A stretch of DNA of 64,000 bases from Pseudanabaena frigida (GCA_003242085.1 QBML01000005.1:172261-236260), one strand, 5' to 3'; shown: positions 52,989 through 63,115, counted from the first letter of the stretch. Notes: generated by a model from the letters alone, not told the origin. A program made the numbers and translations.

Positions 52989-53444
52989 TTAAGAAACTGG
53001 CGATCGATTAATCAAAACCCAATAAAAGCCTAACTGTTCAACAGCTTTGTTAAATTGTTCAAAATCAACAGGCTTAACAATGTAACTATTCACCCCCAAT
53101 TTGTAACTTTCGATGACATCACTATCTTGAGCAGAAGAAGTCATTACTACAATGGGAATCATTTGAGTGCGCGGATCGGATTTCAGTTGTCGTAAAACTT
53201 CTAACCCACTAACCTTAGGTAACTTTAAATCCAACAAAATTACTTTGGGATGATTTGTGATTTGACGATGGTCATAGATCCCCCGACAAAAGATAAAATC
53301 AAGTGCTTCTGCACCATCCGTTAATAACTGAATATCATTAGTAATTCTACCTCGACGTAAGGCTCGAATCGCAAGCTCAGCATCAGCAGGATTGTCTTCC
53401 ACTAGCAATATAAAAACAGTTTGCTCAGAGATTAAGTCGGTCAT
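52989..53444 (-). CDS. Rcp1-type single-domain response regulator
   Basis: A 151-residue stand-alone receiver with the acid pocket VEDNPADAE, phospho-acceptor Asp about 72 in VILLDLKLPKVSG, and Lys about 125 in SYIVKPVDFEQF. The long loop after the third strand (FCRGIYDHRQITNHPK) is that of the Rcp1 group, which are the partners of cyanobacterial phytochromes. It is the last gene of the three-gene signalling operon, 70 nt after the histidine kinase stop. It has no output domain, so it probably shuttles phosphate to another protein. Confidence 0.9.
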   Translation of the reverse strand: MTDLISEQTVFILLVEDNPADAELAIRALRRGRITNDIQLLTDGAEALDFIFCRGIYDHRQITNHPKVILLDLKLPKVSGLEVLRQLKSDPRTQMIPIVVMTSSAQDSDVIESYKLGVNSYIVKPVDFEQFNKAVEQLGFYWVLINRSPVS

Positions 53445-53514
53445 TAGGTGATTTGTCTCATACAGGTTTTTAAGATTTGTTAGATGCTTGTCCCTCGATT
53501 AGTTTATACACAAA

Positions 53515-56454
53515 TTATTGATCAGGAATCATAAAGTAAAAAGTCGCTCCTTGATTAATAGCTGCGTCTGCCCAAATGCTTCCTCCATGCCGTTGAATAA
53601 TACGTTGGACGATCGCTAGTCCAATGCCAGTACCTTCAAACTCATTTTCGAGATGCATTCTTTGAAACACACCAAACAATTTGTCGGCATATTGCATGTC
53701 AAACCCAGCCCCATTATCGCGGATAAAGTATACTCCTTTGGCATCAATTACTTGATAACCAATTTCAATTCGTGCTTTTTCAGTTTTACTCGTGTATTTG
53801 ATTGCATTTGATAACAGATTGACCCAAACTTGGGTTAACAAAGAAATATCAGCTTCACAGTCTGGCAAATCGTCAACGAGTAACTCAATTTGCTGCAATT
53901 CTATTGCTGATGAAAAGTCAGTTAGGATTTTGTGAATCAGATTGTTCATAGAGAGCCTTTGCCGTGAAAGTTCTTTACGATTCAGTCGTGACAAGTTTAA
54001 GAGATCGTCAATCAACTCACCCATGCGTTTCGCATTATCACGCACAATTTTGAGATAGCGATTACCTTCGCTGTCTAAGCGATCGGCATAGTCTTCTTGT
54101 AATATTTTTGAAAATCCATTGATCGCTCTTAACGGAGCGCGTAAGTCATGGGAAATAGAATAGGAGAAAGATTCTAGCTCTTTATTCGCCGCTTCTAGCT
54201 CTGCGGTGCGTTGCGACACAAGATTTTCCAGTTGTTCGTTGAGATACTGTAAAGATTGTTCGTTTTGGCGGAGGTTAATGACAAGTTCACTTTGAAATAT
54301 AGCTATACTCAATTGGTTTGCTAATTGCAATAAAAATTTGATTTCAAATGGTAACCAATGACGTGGGCGATCGCATTGATGGACAACTAATAATCCCCAA
54401 AGCCGATCGGCTTGCAAAATTGGCACAATGATGTTTGCTTTGACATCAAATTGTTTAAGAAAATCAAGATAGCAAGGTTTAAGCTCGCAGTTATCGATGT
54501 CATTAATAATACTGGTATGCCCTTGAATATAATCATCTATACAAGCTGGAAAGCAAGGATCGAATATTTTAAAACCGATTAAAGCTGGATAGGAGGAAAC
54601 CACAGATTCCTCAACAATATCACCTGTTAAATCAGGATTAAATTGGTAAATAAATACGCGATCGGTGTGGAGAATTTTCTGGATTTCGATAACTGTTCTG
54701 TGCAGAATTTCTTTGAGTTCAATCGATTGACGGATGTTTAATGTGACTTCTGCAAAAATTTCTGTACGTTGATTTTGTTCGCGTAGAGCTTGAGTTCGTT
54801 CTTGAACTCGTAATTCCAAAAGTTCATTTGCTTGATTGATTTCTCGGAATTTCTGCTGCAAACTAGAAGACATGGATCGGAAATTCTTGATTAATATTAC
54901 TAACTCCGTAACTGAGCTTCTCAGCCAATAGATTGGTTCTTGATCTAGGAGCTTATTTGGCAAGTTGGTGGTGATTTCGGCTAACTGGAGTAACGGTTTT
55001 GCTATTTGACGACTGACAAGGGTTGCCGAAATTAGTGCTAATGCCGACACCAGTAGCAGTACCGCCATGTTGCGGGTGTGAATACGTTCAATTTGTTGGA
55101 CATAAGGAGTTGCGGCTATCTGTACGATCATTGTCCAAGGAAAATTTGTATTTAATTTAAACTCTTTTATAAACTGAGATTTTTGCCACTGAACCATCAC
55201 TAGATAGCTAATTTTAACAGGAAGTAAATGGTAAGATTTTTCGTCAATTTGACTGATTTTGCCATCCTTACGCCAGTCAAATTTTGGAATGCCAATTAAT
55301 GCTGGTTCGGTGCTAGAAGCAACGGTTTGCTGTTGATCTAGCAGCAAAATTTCTAGGTTTTCTTCACTCAAACTAGACTGAAATAAATTTGTCAGTTTGC
55401 TTAAATCTATCTCGCTTAAAACTGCACCGACGAATTTACCATCATGTTTGATTGGCACACCTAATAGAGCGATTGGGAATTTAGATTTATCAGGCTGAAA
55501 CTTTACAGGCGAGAGAATAGGCTGAGGAGATTTCTTAAGCTGCTCGAAATAGTCATTTTGATTAAAAGCGCTTTCAACTATCGTATTATCACTGTTAAAA
55601 TCAAAAGCAGTAGTTCCTGTCTCATCTAAAATATAAATATGTTTGAAATCAGGAAAGTTAAGTCGCGTAAATGCAGCTCTTTGACGAATTAAATTGTCCT
55701 GTATTGGTGCAGTTGATGCTAATTCGGCAAGTCCGTTTGCCGCCACTAACCGTCTTTCATACCAGCCTTGTACTTCGACAGTTAAATAACGCGATGCATC
55801 ATTTAGATCTAAGCGAACTGTATTTTTGATGTCATCAACGACCTGATTGCTTGAAAAGACAATTAACAAAAGTGTTGGGATTGAGACAAATAAAACTAAT
55901 AAATTAAAAAGAGTTTGTTGTAATGATAAGGTGTTGATAGCGGCAGATCGTTTTACCCAATGATGAATTGGCAAGTGAGTAAGCATTAAACTTGCCATGA
56001 GGGCATTAAAAATCCCATTGACAGGTTGCTTCATTAAAATAATCAAAACTTGGGTTTGATCGATCTTTAAAAAGACCCCGTAAAATAGCCAGACCAACGG
56101 CATTCCCATTACCAGCCAAAAAAGAGCATCTAGCAAAACAATATTATTTTGCTGTCGATTGTGAAATAACCATCCGACAAATAAGGCTTCGGCGGTAAAG
56201 GTTACGGTGGTATAGGGATGATGCCAAATTACATAAGTACAATATCCCGCAATAAATCCTGCTAAGGTTCCCCATCTAACCCCATAGAGACAAACAACAA
56301 TCCAAACCGCGATCGAACCAAATATAAAATCAATGTCAAAAAATAATGTCCAGCGACAATAGTTGCCAAGAAATCCTGCGATTATAAGGATAATTAAGGC
56401 GATCGCTTGGCGACTGAGAGACATCCTTGATTTCAAACTTTTTGTTAAGTTCAT
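53515..56454 (-). CDS. Membrane histidine kinase with a cyanobacteriochrome-like GAF
   Basis: The 979-residue kinase has about seven hydrophobic segments (15-165, MASE-like), an eighth at 180-200, an extracytoplasmic sensor (about 205-455, double-Cache-like), another span (462-480), a HAMP-like linker, a coiled coil (525-565), GAF (about 570-725), then HisKA with His769 in YSISHDLRAPLRAI and HATPase (NLLSNAIKYT). In the GAF, DPCF at 632-635 and Cys661 in KPCYLDFLKQFDVKANIIVPI match the DXCF-type cyanobacteriochrome pattern, though Tyr replaces the usual His after Cys661. Its stop is 14 nt... counting from the giant kinase, its start is 14 nt after that gene's stop. Confidence 0.85.
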   Translation of the reverse strand: MNLTKSLKSRMSLSRQAIALIILIIAGFLGNYCRWTLFFDIDFIFGSIAVWIVVCLYGVRWGTLAGFIAGYCTYVIWHHPYTTVTFTAEALFVGWLFHNRQQNNIVLLDALFWLVMGMPLVWLFYGVFLKIDQTQVLIILMKQPVNGIFNALMASLMLTHLPIHHWVKRSAAINTLSLQQTLFNLLVLFVSIPTLLLIVFSSNQVVDDIKNTVRLDLNDASRYLTVEVQGWYERRLVAANGLAELASTAPIQDNLIRQRAAFTRLNFPDFKHIYILDETGTTAFDFNSDNTIVESAFNQNDYFEQLKKSPQPILSPVKFQPDKSKFPIALLGVPIKHDGKFVGAVLSEIDLSKLTNLFQSSLSEENLEILLLDQQQTVASSTEPALIGIPKFDWRKDGKISQIDEKSYHLLPVKISYLVMVQWQKSQFIKEFKLNTNFPWTMIVQIAATPYVQQIERIHTRNMAVLLLVSALALISATLVSRQIAKPLLQLAEITTNLPNKLLDQEPIYWLRSSVTELVILIKNFRSMSSSLQQKFREINQANELLELRVQERTQALREQNQRTEIFAEVTLNIRQSIELKEILHRTVIEIQKILHTDRVFIYQFNPDLTGDIVEESVVSSYPALIGFKIFDPCFPACIDDYIQGHTSIINDIDNCELKPCYLDFLKQFDVKANIIVPILQADRLWGLLVVHQCDRPRHWLPFEIKFLLQLANQLSIAIFQSELVINLRQNEQSLQYLNEQLENLVSQRTAELEAANKELESFSYSISHDLRAPLRAINGFSKILQEDYADRLDSEGNRYLKIVRDNAKRMGELIDDLLNLSRLNRKELSRQRLSMNNLIHKILTDFSSAIELQQIELLVDDLPDCEADISLLTQVWVNLLSNAIKYTSKTEKARIEIGYQVIDAKGVYFIRDNGAGFDMQYADKLFGVFQRMHLENEFEGTGIGLAIVQRIIQRHGGSIWADAAINQGATFYFMIPDQ

Positions 56455-56467
56455 TTTTATCTACAAC

Positions 56468-59400
56468 TTAGTCAGGAATCGTGAAGTAAAAAGTCGCGCC
56501 TTGATTAACTGCTGCCTCAGCCCAAATACGCCCGCCGTGACGTTGAATGATTCTTTGCACAATCGCTAGTCCAATGCCAGTACCTTCAAACTCGTGTTCT
56601 AGGTGCATTCTTTGAAATACGCCAAACAATTTGTCGGCATATTGCATGTCAAACCCAGCTCCATTGTCGCGGATAAAGTATTGGGTTTCGTCATCAACTA
56701 CTTGATAGCCAATTTCAATGCGAGCGTTTGTAATTTTACTTGTGTATTTGATCGCATTTGATAATAGGTTGAGCCAAACTTGGGTTAACAAAGAAATATC
56801 AGCCTGACAATCGGGCAAATCAGCTACTATGAAGTCGATTTGGCGATCTCCGATCTCTGATTCTAAATTGCTTAATAACTTTTGGATAAGTTGATTTACC
56901 GAAATAGAACGACGAGTTATTTCTTTACGGTTTAAGCGCGATAAATTCAAGAGATCGTCAATCAATTCGCCCATGCGTTTAGCATTGTCGCGCACAATTT
57001 TGAGAAATCTACTGCCTTCAGAATTTAAGCGATCGCTATAGTCTTCTTGCAAAATACGGGAAAATCCATCGATTGCCCGCAGCGGTGCACGCAGGTCATG
57101 GGAAACAGAATAGGAGAAAGATTCTAATTCTTTATTAGCGGATTCTAGCTGAGCCGTACGTTGAATTACCCGATTTTCCAGCGATTGATTGAGTTGATTT
57201 AATGCCTCATTAGCGGCTTTGCGTTGCAATTCTGCTGATGCTCTCGCTGCAAATACTTTTAGTAGATTACGCGCACGTTGAATATCTTGGAGCGGATTGA
57301 CATCAAGGATACAAAGATTCCCAATCGAATTTCCATCAGCATCTTGAAGAGCAATCCCCAAATACCCATCTGCTTGCATATTGACCAAATCGATATCTTC
57401 AGGAAACATCTGCTGCACCAAGCGATCGCAAATAAATTCTCCATCTTGCAATGCTCGCTCGCAAGGTGTACGAGCGGGAAAGTATTTGGCATGTGGTTTT
57501 ATTGCACCATGCGCCCAAAATGCCAAAGGATGGAGTTGTTCTTCAAATAGCTCTGTGACTAGTGCATACTTGACATGCAGTGCTTCGGCGATATGCCGCA
57601 CCAAGGCAGGGAAAAAGTCATCGCCTGTGACTGCCGCAGTGCCAGCAACTAAATTTTGCAACGTCATTTCCGATCGCATCAGTGCCGCTTCCCGTTCTTT
57701 TGCCTCGCTAATGTCGCGCATGATCGTAGAAATATATTCCAACTCTCCATTGGGTGATTTATGCGCGATAATCATTTGCGAAACTGGGATCTCTATTCCC
57801 TCATGGGTTAATAGAGCTGTTTCTCCTATCCATGTGCCATGTTGGAGTGCAGCGGGAATACCTTGATTTCTAATAATTTCTAAAGCCCATTCGGGGTGAT
57901 AAGTTGGAATGTTTAACTTGGAAACATCTGCATCGGGTGCTAATCCTTGGATTTTATTCGCCTGAGCATTATTCCAAAGTACTTTCCAATCTGGAGAAGA
58001 CATACCGATAATATCGGTTGAGGCTTGAATGATTGCGATCAAGCGATCGCGTTCTTTTTCGGCTAGTTGGCGATCGTAAATTTCTGCTTGTAAGGACTGA
58101 TTTAACTCAGCTTGCTGCTTTAATAATCTGGATTTAACGATCGAAATCGCAGCTTGAGTTGACAGTAAATTCAGAATCTCTAAGCGCTCAGGTGTAAATG
58201 CATCAGTGATGAGATTATTCTCTAGAATTACGATCGCTGTCAGGTTCCCCTGATTTAGCAAAGGCATACATAGGACTGATTTCAATTGGTGTTGTACGAT
58301 CCAAGGATCGTTTTGGAAATCACCAACTTGAGTTGCATTATTGAGAACAATTCTCTCTTGGGTACGGATTACATAATTAATTAATGAAATGGGAACTAGA
58401 GAAATTGGCGAGAAGTAGCTACCTGTAGAAGTTAGATCGATGGGAATCGACTGCATGACCGAAACATTCTCATCGTTAATCATCTTAATTGCTTCAATAC
58501 GCCATTCACTATGACTTAATACGTGACTTGATAAGTCATTTGGTAATAGTAAATAACCAGTCTGCGCTCCAGCATTCTCAATCAAAATATTCATTAAAGC
58601 AGATAAAAGTCGATCGAGATGGATTTCATTATTAATGGCTTGAGAAGCTCGCAACACGGCATCTAGATCGAGGGATTCTAACTTATTTGAAGATGATTGC
58701 GTAGAGATAGATTTACGCGAACTTTTATTGACTGAAGCTGTTGTTAAAATTTCGGCATATTTATTTTCAAGCTGCTGAACTTTTGCTGATGCTCCCCATT
58801 GTAAATAGCAATATCTCGCTTCTTGCATATAGACTTTCGCGATCGCAACTCGATTTTGAGCTAAATAAAACTTTGCAGCTAGCTCATTAGCTAATGCTTC
58901 TTCTTGGATATAGCCATTCTGTTTGGCTCCTGCGATCGCTAAGTCATAGGCTTCCATTGCTTCTAATATTTGTCCTAATACCCGATAGCGCTCGGCTTCA
59001 ATTAGATGCCATTTATGTAAATAGTTCATCGGTGCACGATCTGCCCAGAGTCTGATCTTTTCCTGATTAGTGTTTATTTCGATCGTAGTCTGTTCGCGGT
59101 CCGCGATCGCCAGATCGCCATAGCTGGCTAATCTCGTAAGAGTGTCGTAAAAATAGAAGACTACATAGGATGTTAGACCAATAGCCGCATCCTGATAGAG
59201 ACTCACTTGGGAAGCATTATCGATTGCTTGGTTATAGTTCTCAAATAGATAGCAAAGAATTAGTTGATTGAGATGTAACATGTGTAGCGAGCTACGATCT
59301 CCAGTTTGTATATGGATTGGCTGCATAGTATCTACGTTGTAGATTTCACCTATTAACTGACATGGATCTTGGGAATTCCCTAGAAGATTTAAGATGCCTT

Positions 59401-62400
59401 GGTGATATATTAAGAGCCAATCTAGGGTTGTTTGTTGCTTTATCTGTCTAATCAGGGTTCCATAGTTTGATATTTCCAGTACGAGACCTCCTAATTCTTT
59501 GCCCATAAAGTAAAGATGATGGCAGTGTAGGCATAAACCATAGGCGGCAAATTCGTAATCACCTATTTCAATCCCGACTGTATAAGAATTTAATAGAGGC
59601 TGCACAGTCTCTTGTAGATGATATTTCCAGTGATTGACAAATACATTAACAATGACCAGTGTTTTTGCTCTTAAATCTTGAGCCTCAAGACGTTCTAACA
59701 ATCCTAAAGCTAGTTGACCAAATTGAAACCCAAGCTCCATTTGATTCATCAGTCCGCAGAGAATCAATCCACAAGATGCATATCCATAGGTCGATCCCTG
59801 TGCATTCCCTTTAGCGATCGATAACTTGACTAATTGCAATACAACCAAAATATATAGCTCTGGAGAAGCCACATATGCAGCCGCAGCGATACTTAAAAGG
59901 ATGCTAACTGCTGCCAATGGGATGGGTTCTGTCATCAATGGCAGTTCTAATAAATCTTCAATACGATGCAGTGTAAGGATTTCTTGAAAATTTTGTAGAG
60001 CCAATCCCACATCTGTTTGAGAAGGTTGCGTCGGTAATTCAATCTCTAATAGTTTTAAAGTATCAACGCCAATTCTAATCGCTTCTAATCTCTGGTTTTT
60101 GGCAACAAATGCTTGAATCTGAACTTCGTAGACTCCGATCTTATCTAATAAAGTTTTGGCGCGGTCGAAAATAACTGTTGCCCAATCTTCCATTCGCTCA
60201 AAATCACCATTTAAAAAGGCCGCCTCTACGGCTAACTGATATAGGTCTAGCGATAGCTCGTATTGATTCTGCCAGCTTAATTCGGTGAGTAACTGCACTC
60301 CAGTTTTTGCATAGTTTAGCGCGGCACCATAAGCAGTTGAAGCTTTGGCTTTCTGGCTGGCTAAAAGGTTGAGTTGAGCAAGTTGTTCGCGCTCTGTCTG
60401 ACTTGAAATTAGATCTAAGCCGAGATTGAGTTGATTGACAATATCAAAAATTTTTGATTCAAGTTCCGAAGGTGAAGTGTTTTTGAGGAGCTGCTGTCCG
60501 ATTTTTTGGTGGATTTCGGCTTGATTAGCATCAGGAATCAGTGAGTATGCAGCTTGCTGAATCCGATCGTGCACAAATTTATAGGCGATCGCACAGTGCT
60601 TATTAGTTAGCTCAATGGCATAATGAATCGACTGATGGGCATTACTAAGTGGCAATATCAATCCTTCGGCGATCGCATCTTTGAGAGCACGAACAGTCTG
60701 GACGTGGGATAACTCTGCTCCTAGAGAGAGTGTATCGAGATCGAACTGATTGCCAATACAAGCTGCAATTTGTAATAAATGCTGGGCGCGATCGCTAAGT
60801 TTTTGGATTTTCCCAGTCATCAAGCTCACAACGTTATCCGTTATTCCTCGTTCTTGAATCTGGGCAATAGACCATTGCCACTGGCACAATTGATAATCAA
60901 ATCTAATTAATTTCTCGTCATAAAGAGACTTTAGAAATTCATTGATAAAGAAGGGATTGCCTCCTGTCTTTTGTTGCACTAGTTGCGCTAGAGATCGAGA
61001 ATCTGTCTCGGAGCAATGGAGAGTATCAGCAATTAGTTGATTGATATCTGTGAGATTCAGTACTGACAAGGAAAATTTATCAATCTCTCCTCCATTTAAC
61101 TGCTGAATATTATCAACCATTTGCATCATCGGATGAACGGTATTTACCTCATTATCTCGATAGGCTCCGATTAAAAGTAAAGATTGTTTGGTGATTGTGG
61201 TTGCTAATATTTCTAGCAGTCTTAAAGAAGCACGGTCTGCCCATTGCAAATCGTCTAAAAAGATCGTCAGTGGATGCTCTGGCTGAGCAAAAACACGAAT
61301 AAAGTTCTGAAAAACGCGATTAAATCGATTCTGGGCTTCACTAGCGAGTATATTTGTTGATATTGCAGGTTTATCAGTTTGTTTGCCAATAATCATTGCC
61401 AGTGATGGAATTACTTGCGTAATGATGTGACTGTTTGCTCCCAATGCTGCGATCAGTTGCGATCGCCATTTATCTAAACTATTTTCACTCTCAGTAAGTA
61501 ATTGCTTGATCAATCCCTGAAAAGCTTGAATGATTGCTAAATAAGGAATATTTCGTTGATATTGGTCGAATTTACCAGATATAAAGTAGCCTCGGCTTTT
61601 GGCAATTGATTTGTGGATCTCTTGCACTAATCGTGATTTACCAATCCCAGAATAGCCAGATACTAAAATCATCTCAACGCGATCGCTATCCTCATTAATT
61701 GCGGCAACCCTAGAGAATGCTGCTAGTAAACCCTCAATTTCTTTCGTTCTGCCATATAGCTTTTCGGAAATCAAAAATTTATCGGCGATATCCTGTTGTG
61801 CTAATGCAAAAGGTTCTATTCTGCCACTTAGTTGCAACTGATTTAGACAATAATCCAGATCTGCTTTGATTCCCCACGCACTCTGATATCTCTCTTCAGC
61901 AGTCTTGGCTAATAATTTCAGTACTATCTGTGACAGGATTGGTGGAATTTCGGGATTAATTAAATGCGGGGCGATCGGTTCTAGAGCTAAATGATGATGA
62001 ATTAGCTCCAGAGGATCGTTAGATTCAAATGGTAAGCGTTGAGTTAATAGTTGATAAAAAGTTACTCCCATCGAATAAATATCCGTGCGGTAATCTAGCG
62101 ATCGATTCATCCGCCCCGTTTGCTCGGGCGATATGTAAGCTAAAGTTCCTTCGATTACTTCCTTATGGCTGAATACTAATGTTTCTCTCCGCAAAGTAGA
62201 AGCAATTCCAAAATCGATTGTTTTTAATTGAGTAGTTTCGGGATTAAAAACTATATTTGATGGATTAATATCTTTGTGAATAATATTAGCTGCATGGATT
62301 TGACCTACGCTTTCACTAATCTGAGATGCTAAGGTTAGAGCTTCCATTAAACTTAGCTTTCTCATCGCTATAATACTGGCTAGAGAAGCTCCACCAAAGT

Positions 62401-62656
62401 CTTCTAATATAATTGCAAAGCTATTCTGATGTGGGGTCAAATCATAGGCATTAACAATAAGATTTGACGCAAGACTTTTGGTAATTTCGTACTCTAACTT
62501 ATATCGACCTATTATTTCGGATGTAGGAAATTCCGAATTTAGGAATTTAAGGATTACAGGTAAGTTGTCTTGCTGACGAATGCCTCGATAAACTTGCGAG
62601 TTTGAACTTTCATACAGTTTTTCAATAACTCGATATTCAGGGATATTTACCATCAT
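56468..62656 (-). CDS. Giant Ser/Thr kinase-ATPase-histidine kinase hybrid
   Basis: The 2062-residue protein begins with a Hanks-type kinase domain (1-275): Lys37, the catalytic loop HKDINPSN (Asp129) and DFG at 148-150. A STAND-like AAA ATPase (about 300-510) follows, with Walker A VSGYSGIGKSRLV and LTIFLDDLQWADR, then a long TPR-like helical region (about 700-1330), a GAF (about 1370-1560), PAS (about 1600-1730), a second GAF (about 1735-1890 overlapping the linker) and HisKA/HATPase (His near 1853). This plan is that of the two-kinase hybrids of filamentous cyanobacteria. Its last 250 residues are a near copy of the next gene's. Substrates are unknown. Confidence 0.88.
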   Translation of the reverse strand: MMVNIPEYRVIEKLYESSNSQVYRGIRQQDNLPVILKFLNSEFPTSEIIGRYKLEYEITKSLASNLIVNAYDLTPHQNSFAIILEDFGGASLASIIAMRKLSLMEALTLASQISESVGQIHAANIIHKDINPSNIVFNPETTQLKTIDFGIASTLRRETLVFSHKEVIEGTLAYISPEQTGRMNRSLDYRTDIYSMGVTFYQLLTQRLPFESNDPLELIHHHLALEPIAPHLINPEIPPILSQIVLKLLAKTAEERYQSAWGIKADLDYCLNQLQLSGRIEPFALAQQDIADKFLISEKLYGRTKEIEGLLAAFSRVAAINEDSDRVEMILVSGYSGIGKSRLVQEIHKSIAKSRGYFISGKFDQYQRNIPYLAIIQAFQGLIKQLLTESENSLDKWRSQLIAALGANSHIITQVIPSLAMIIGKQTDKPAISTNILASEAQNRFNRVFQNFIRVFAQPEHPLTIFLDDLQWADRASLRLLEILATTITKQSLLLIGAYRDNEVNTVHPMMQMVDNIQQLNGGEIDKFSLSVLNLTDINQLIADTLHCSETDSRSLAQLVQQKTGGNPFFINEFLKSLYDEKLIRFDYQLCQWQWSIAQIQERGITDNVVSLMTGKIQKLSDRAQHLLQIAACIGNQFDLDTLSLGAELSHVQTVRALKDAIAEGLILPLSNAHQSIHYAIELTNKHCAIAYKFVHDRIQQAAYSLIPDANQAEIHQKIGQQLLKNTSPSELESKIFDIVNQLNLGLDLISSQTEREQLAQLNLLASQKAKASTAYGAALNYAKTGVQLLTELSWQNQYELSLDLYQLAVEAAFLNGDFERMEDWATVIFDRAKTLLDKIGVYEVQIQAFVAKNQRLEAIRIGVDTLKLLEIELPTQPSQTDVGLALQNFQEILTLHRIEDLLELPLMTEPIPLAAVSILLSIAAAAYVASPELYILVVLQLVKLSIAKGNAQGSTYGYASCGLILCGLMNQMELGFQFGQLALGLLERLEAQDLRAKTLVIVNVFVNHWKYHLQETVQPLLNSYTVGIEIGDYEFAAYGLCLHCHHLYFMGKELGGLVLEISNYGTLIRQIKQQTTLDWLLIYHQGILNLLGNSQDPCQLIGEIYNVDTMQPIHIQTGDRSSLHMLHLNQLILCYLFENYNQAIDNASQVSLYQDAAIGLTSYVVFYFYDTLTRLASYGDLAIADREQTTIEINTNQEKIRLWADRAPMNYLHKWHLIEAERYRVLGQILEAMEAYDLAIAGAKQNGYIQEEALANELAAKFYLAQNRVAIAKVYMQEARYCYLQWGASAKVQQLENKYAEILTTASVNKSSRKSISTQSSSNKLESLDLDAVLRASQAINNEIHLDRLLSALMNILIENAGAQTGYLLLPNDLSSHVLSHSEWRIEAIKMINDENVSVMQSIPIDLTSTGSYFSPISLVPISLINYVIRTQERIVLNNATQVGDFQNDPWIVQHQLKSVLCMPLLNQGNLTAIVILENNLITDAFTPERLEILNLLSTQAAISIVKSRLLKQQAELNQSLQAEIYDRQLAEKERDRLIAIIQASTDIIGMSSPDWKVLWNNAQANKIQGLAPDADVSKLNIPTYHPEWALEIIRNQGIPAALQHGTWIGETALLTHEGIEIPVSQMIIAHKSPNGELEYISTIMRDISEAKEREAALMRSEMTLQNLVAGTAAVTGDDFFPALVRHIAEALHVKYALVTELFEEQLHPLAFWAHGAIKPHAKYFPARTPCERALQDGEFICDRLVQQMFPEDIDLVNMQADGYLGIALQDADGNSIGNLCILDVNPLQDIQRARNLLKVFAARASAELQRKAANEALNQLNQSLENRVIQRTAQLESANKELESFSYSVSHDLRAPLRAIDGFSRILQEDYSDRLNSEGSRFLKIVRDNAKRMGELIDDLLNLSRLNRKEITRRSISVNQLIQKLLSNLESEIGDRQIDFIVADLPDCQADISLLTQVWLNLLSNAIKYTSKITNARIEIGYQVVDDETQYFIRDNGAGFDMQYADKLFGVFQRMHLEHEFEGTGIGLAIVQRIIQRHGGRIWAEAAVNQGATFYFTIPD

Positions 62657-62859
62657 GATTTAGTCGCCCCTCTGCTTGGCTATACTATTGACTTAGGCAC
62701 TTACACCTAAATTTTGAGATATCCGATCTCTATGTAAATTATTACTATATCAATCCTAAATGATTCGTGGAAGGATTTGACTTAACGAGAGTTCGACGAA
62801 TTAAAAGATATCGGAAAGCAGAGCAGGCAAACCTTTGAACGGCAAACCTAAAGTAGACT

Positions 62860-62891
62860 TATAGCACTTTGTGTTCTCGGTAATTGTTGTA
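62860..62891. repeat. Family-B site lacking its hairpin
   Basis: TATAGCACTTTGTGTT is joined directly to CTCGGTAATTGTTGTAG. These are the family-B left and right ends with the whole palindrome missing. Confidence 0.65.
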
Positions 62892-63019
62892 GTTAGTCGA
62901 TAGATATAAGCAACTGCCCTGAAAGTAAGTTGACGAGGAAATTAAAAACACTGCTATGCCTTGATACTTCGATAAGCTCATTAACTAAGGTCAATCTAAG
63001 ACATAACATACTTTCAATG

Positions 63020-63115
63020 TATAGCCATAGCCAACCTAAAAGATGAGAGGCGGCGCGAAGTGCCGCCTCTCATCTTTTAGGTTTTATGTTCTAACAAGAC
63101 TAGCGACAGCTATAG
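63020..63115. repeat. Family-A palindromic repeat, copy A6
   Basis: A perfect 22-bp stem (63033-63054 with 63062-63083) with loop GCGAAGT; ends TATAGCCATAGCC and GACTAGCGACAGCTATAG. The arm AAAAGATGAGAGGCGG is unique to this copy. Confidence 0.75.

Noticed and set aside
57259-57866. Small frames on either strand inside the giant kinase
   Set aside because: They are out-of-frame shadows of the PAS/GAF coding sequence.
7443-63115. All palindromes as plain rho-independent terminators
   Set aside because: Several lie upstream of genes or in leaders, some have no T tract, and their shared ends go beyond what a terminator needs. A few at gene ends probably do terminate.
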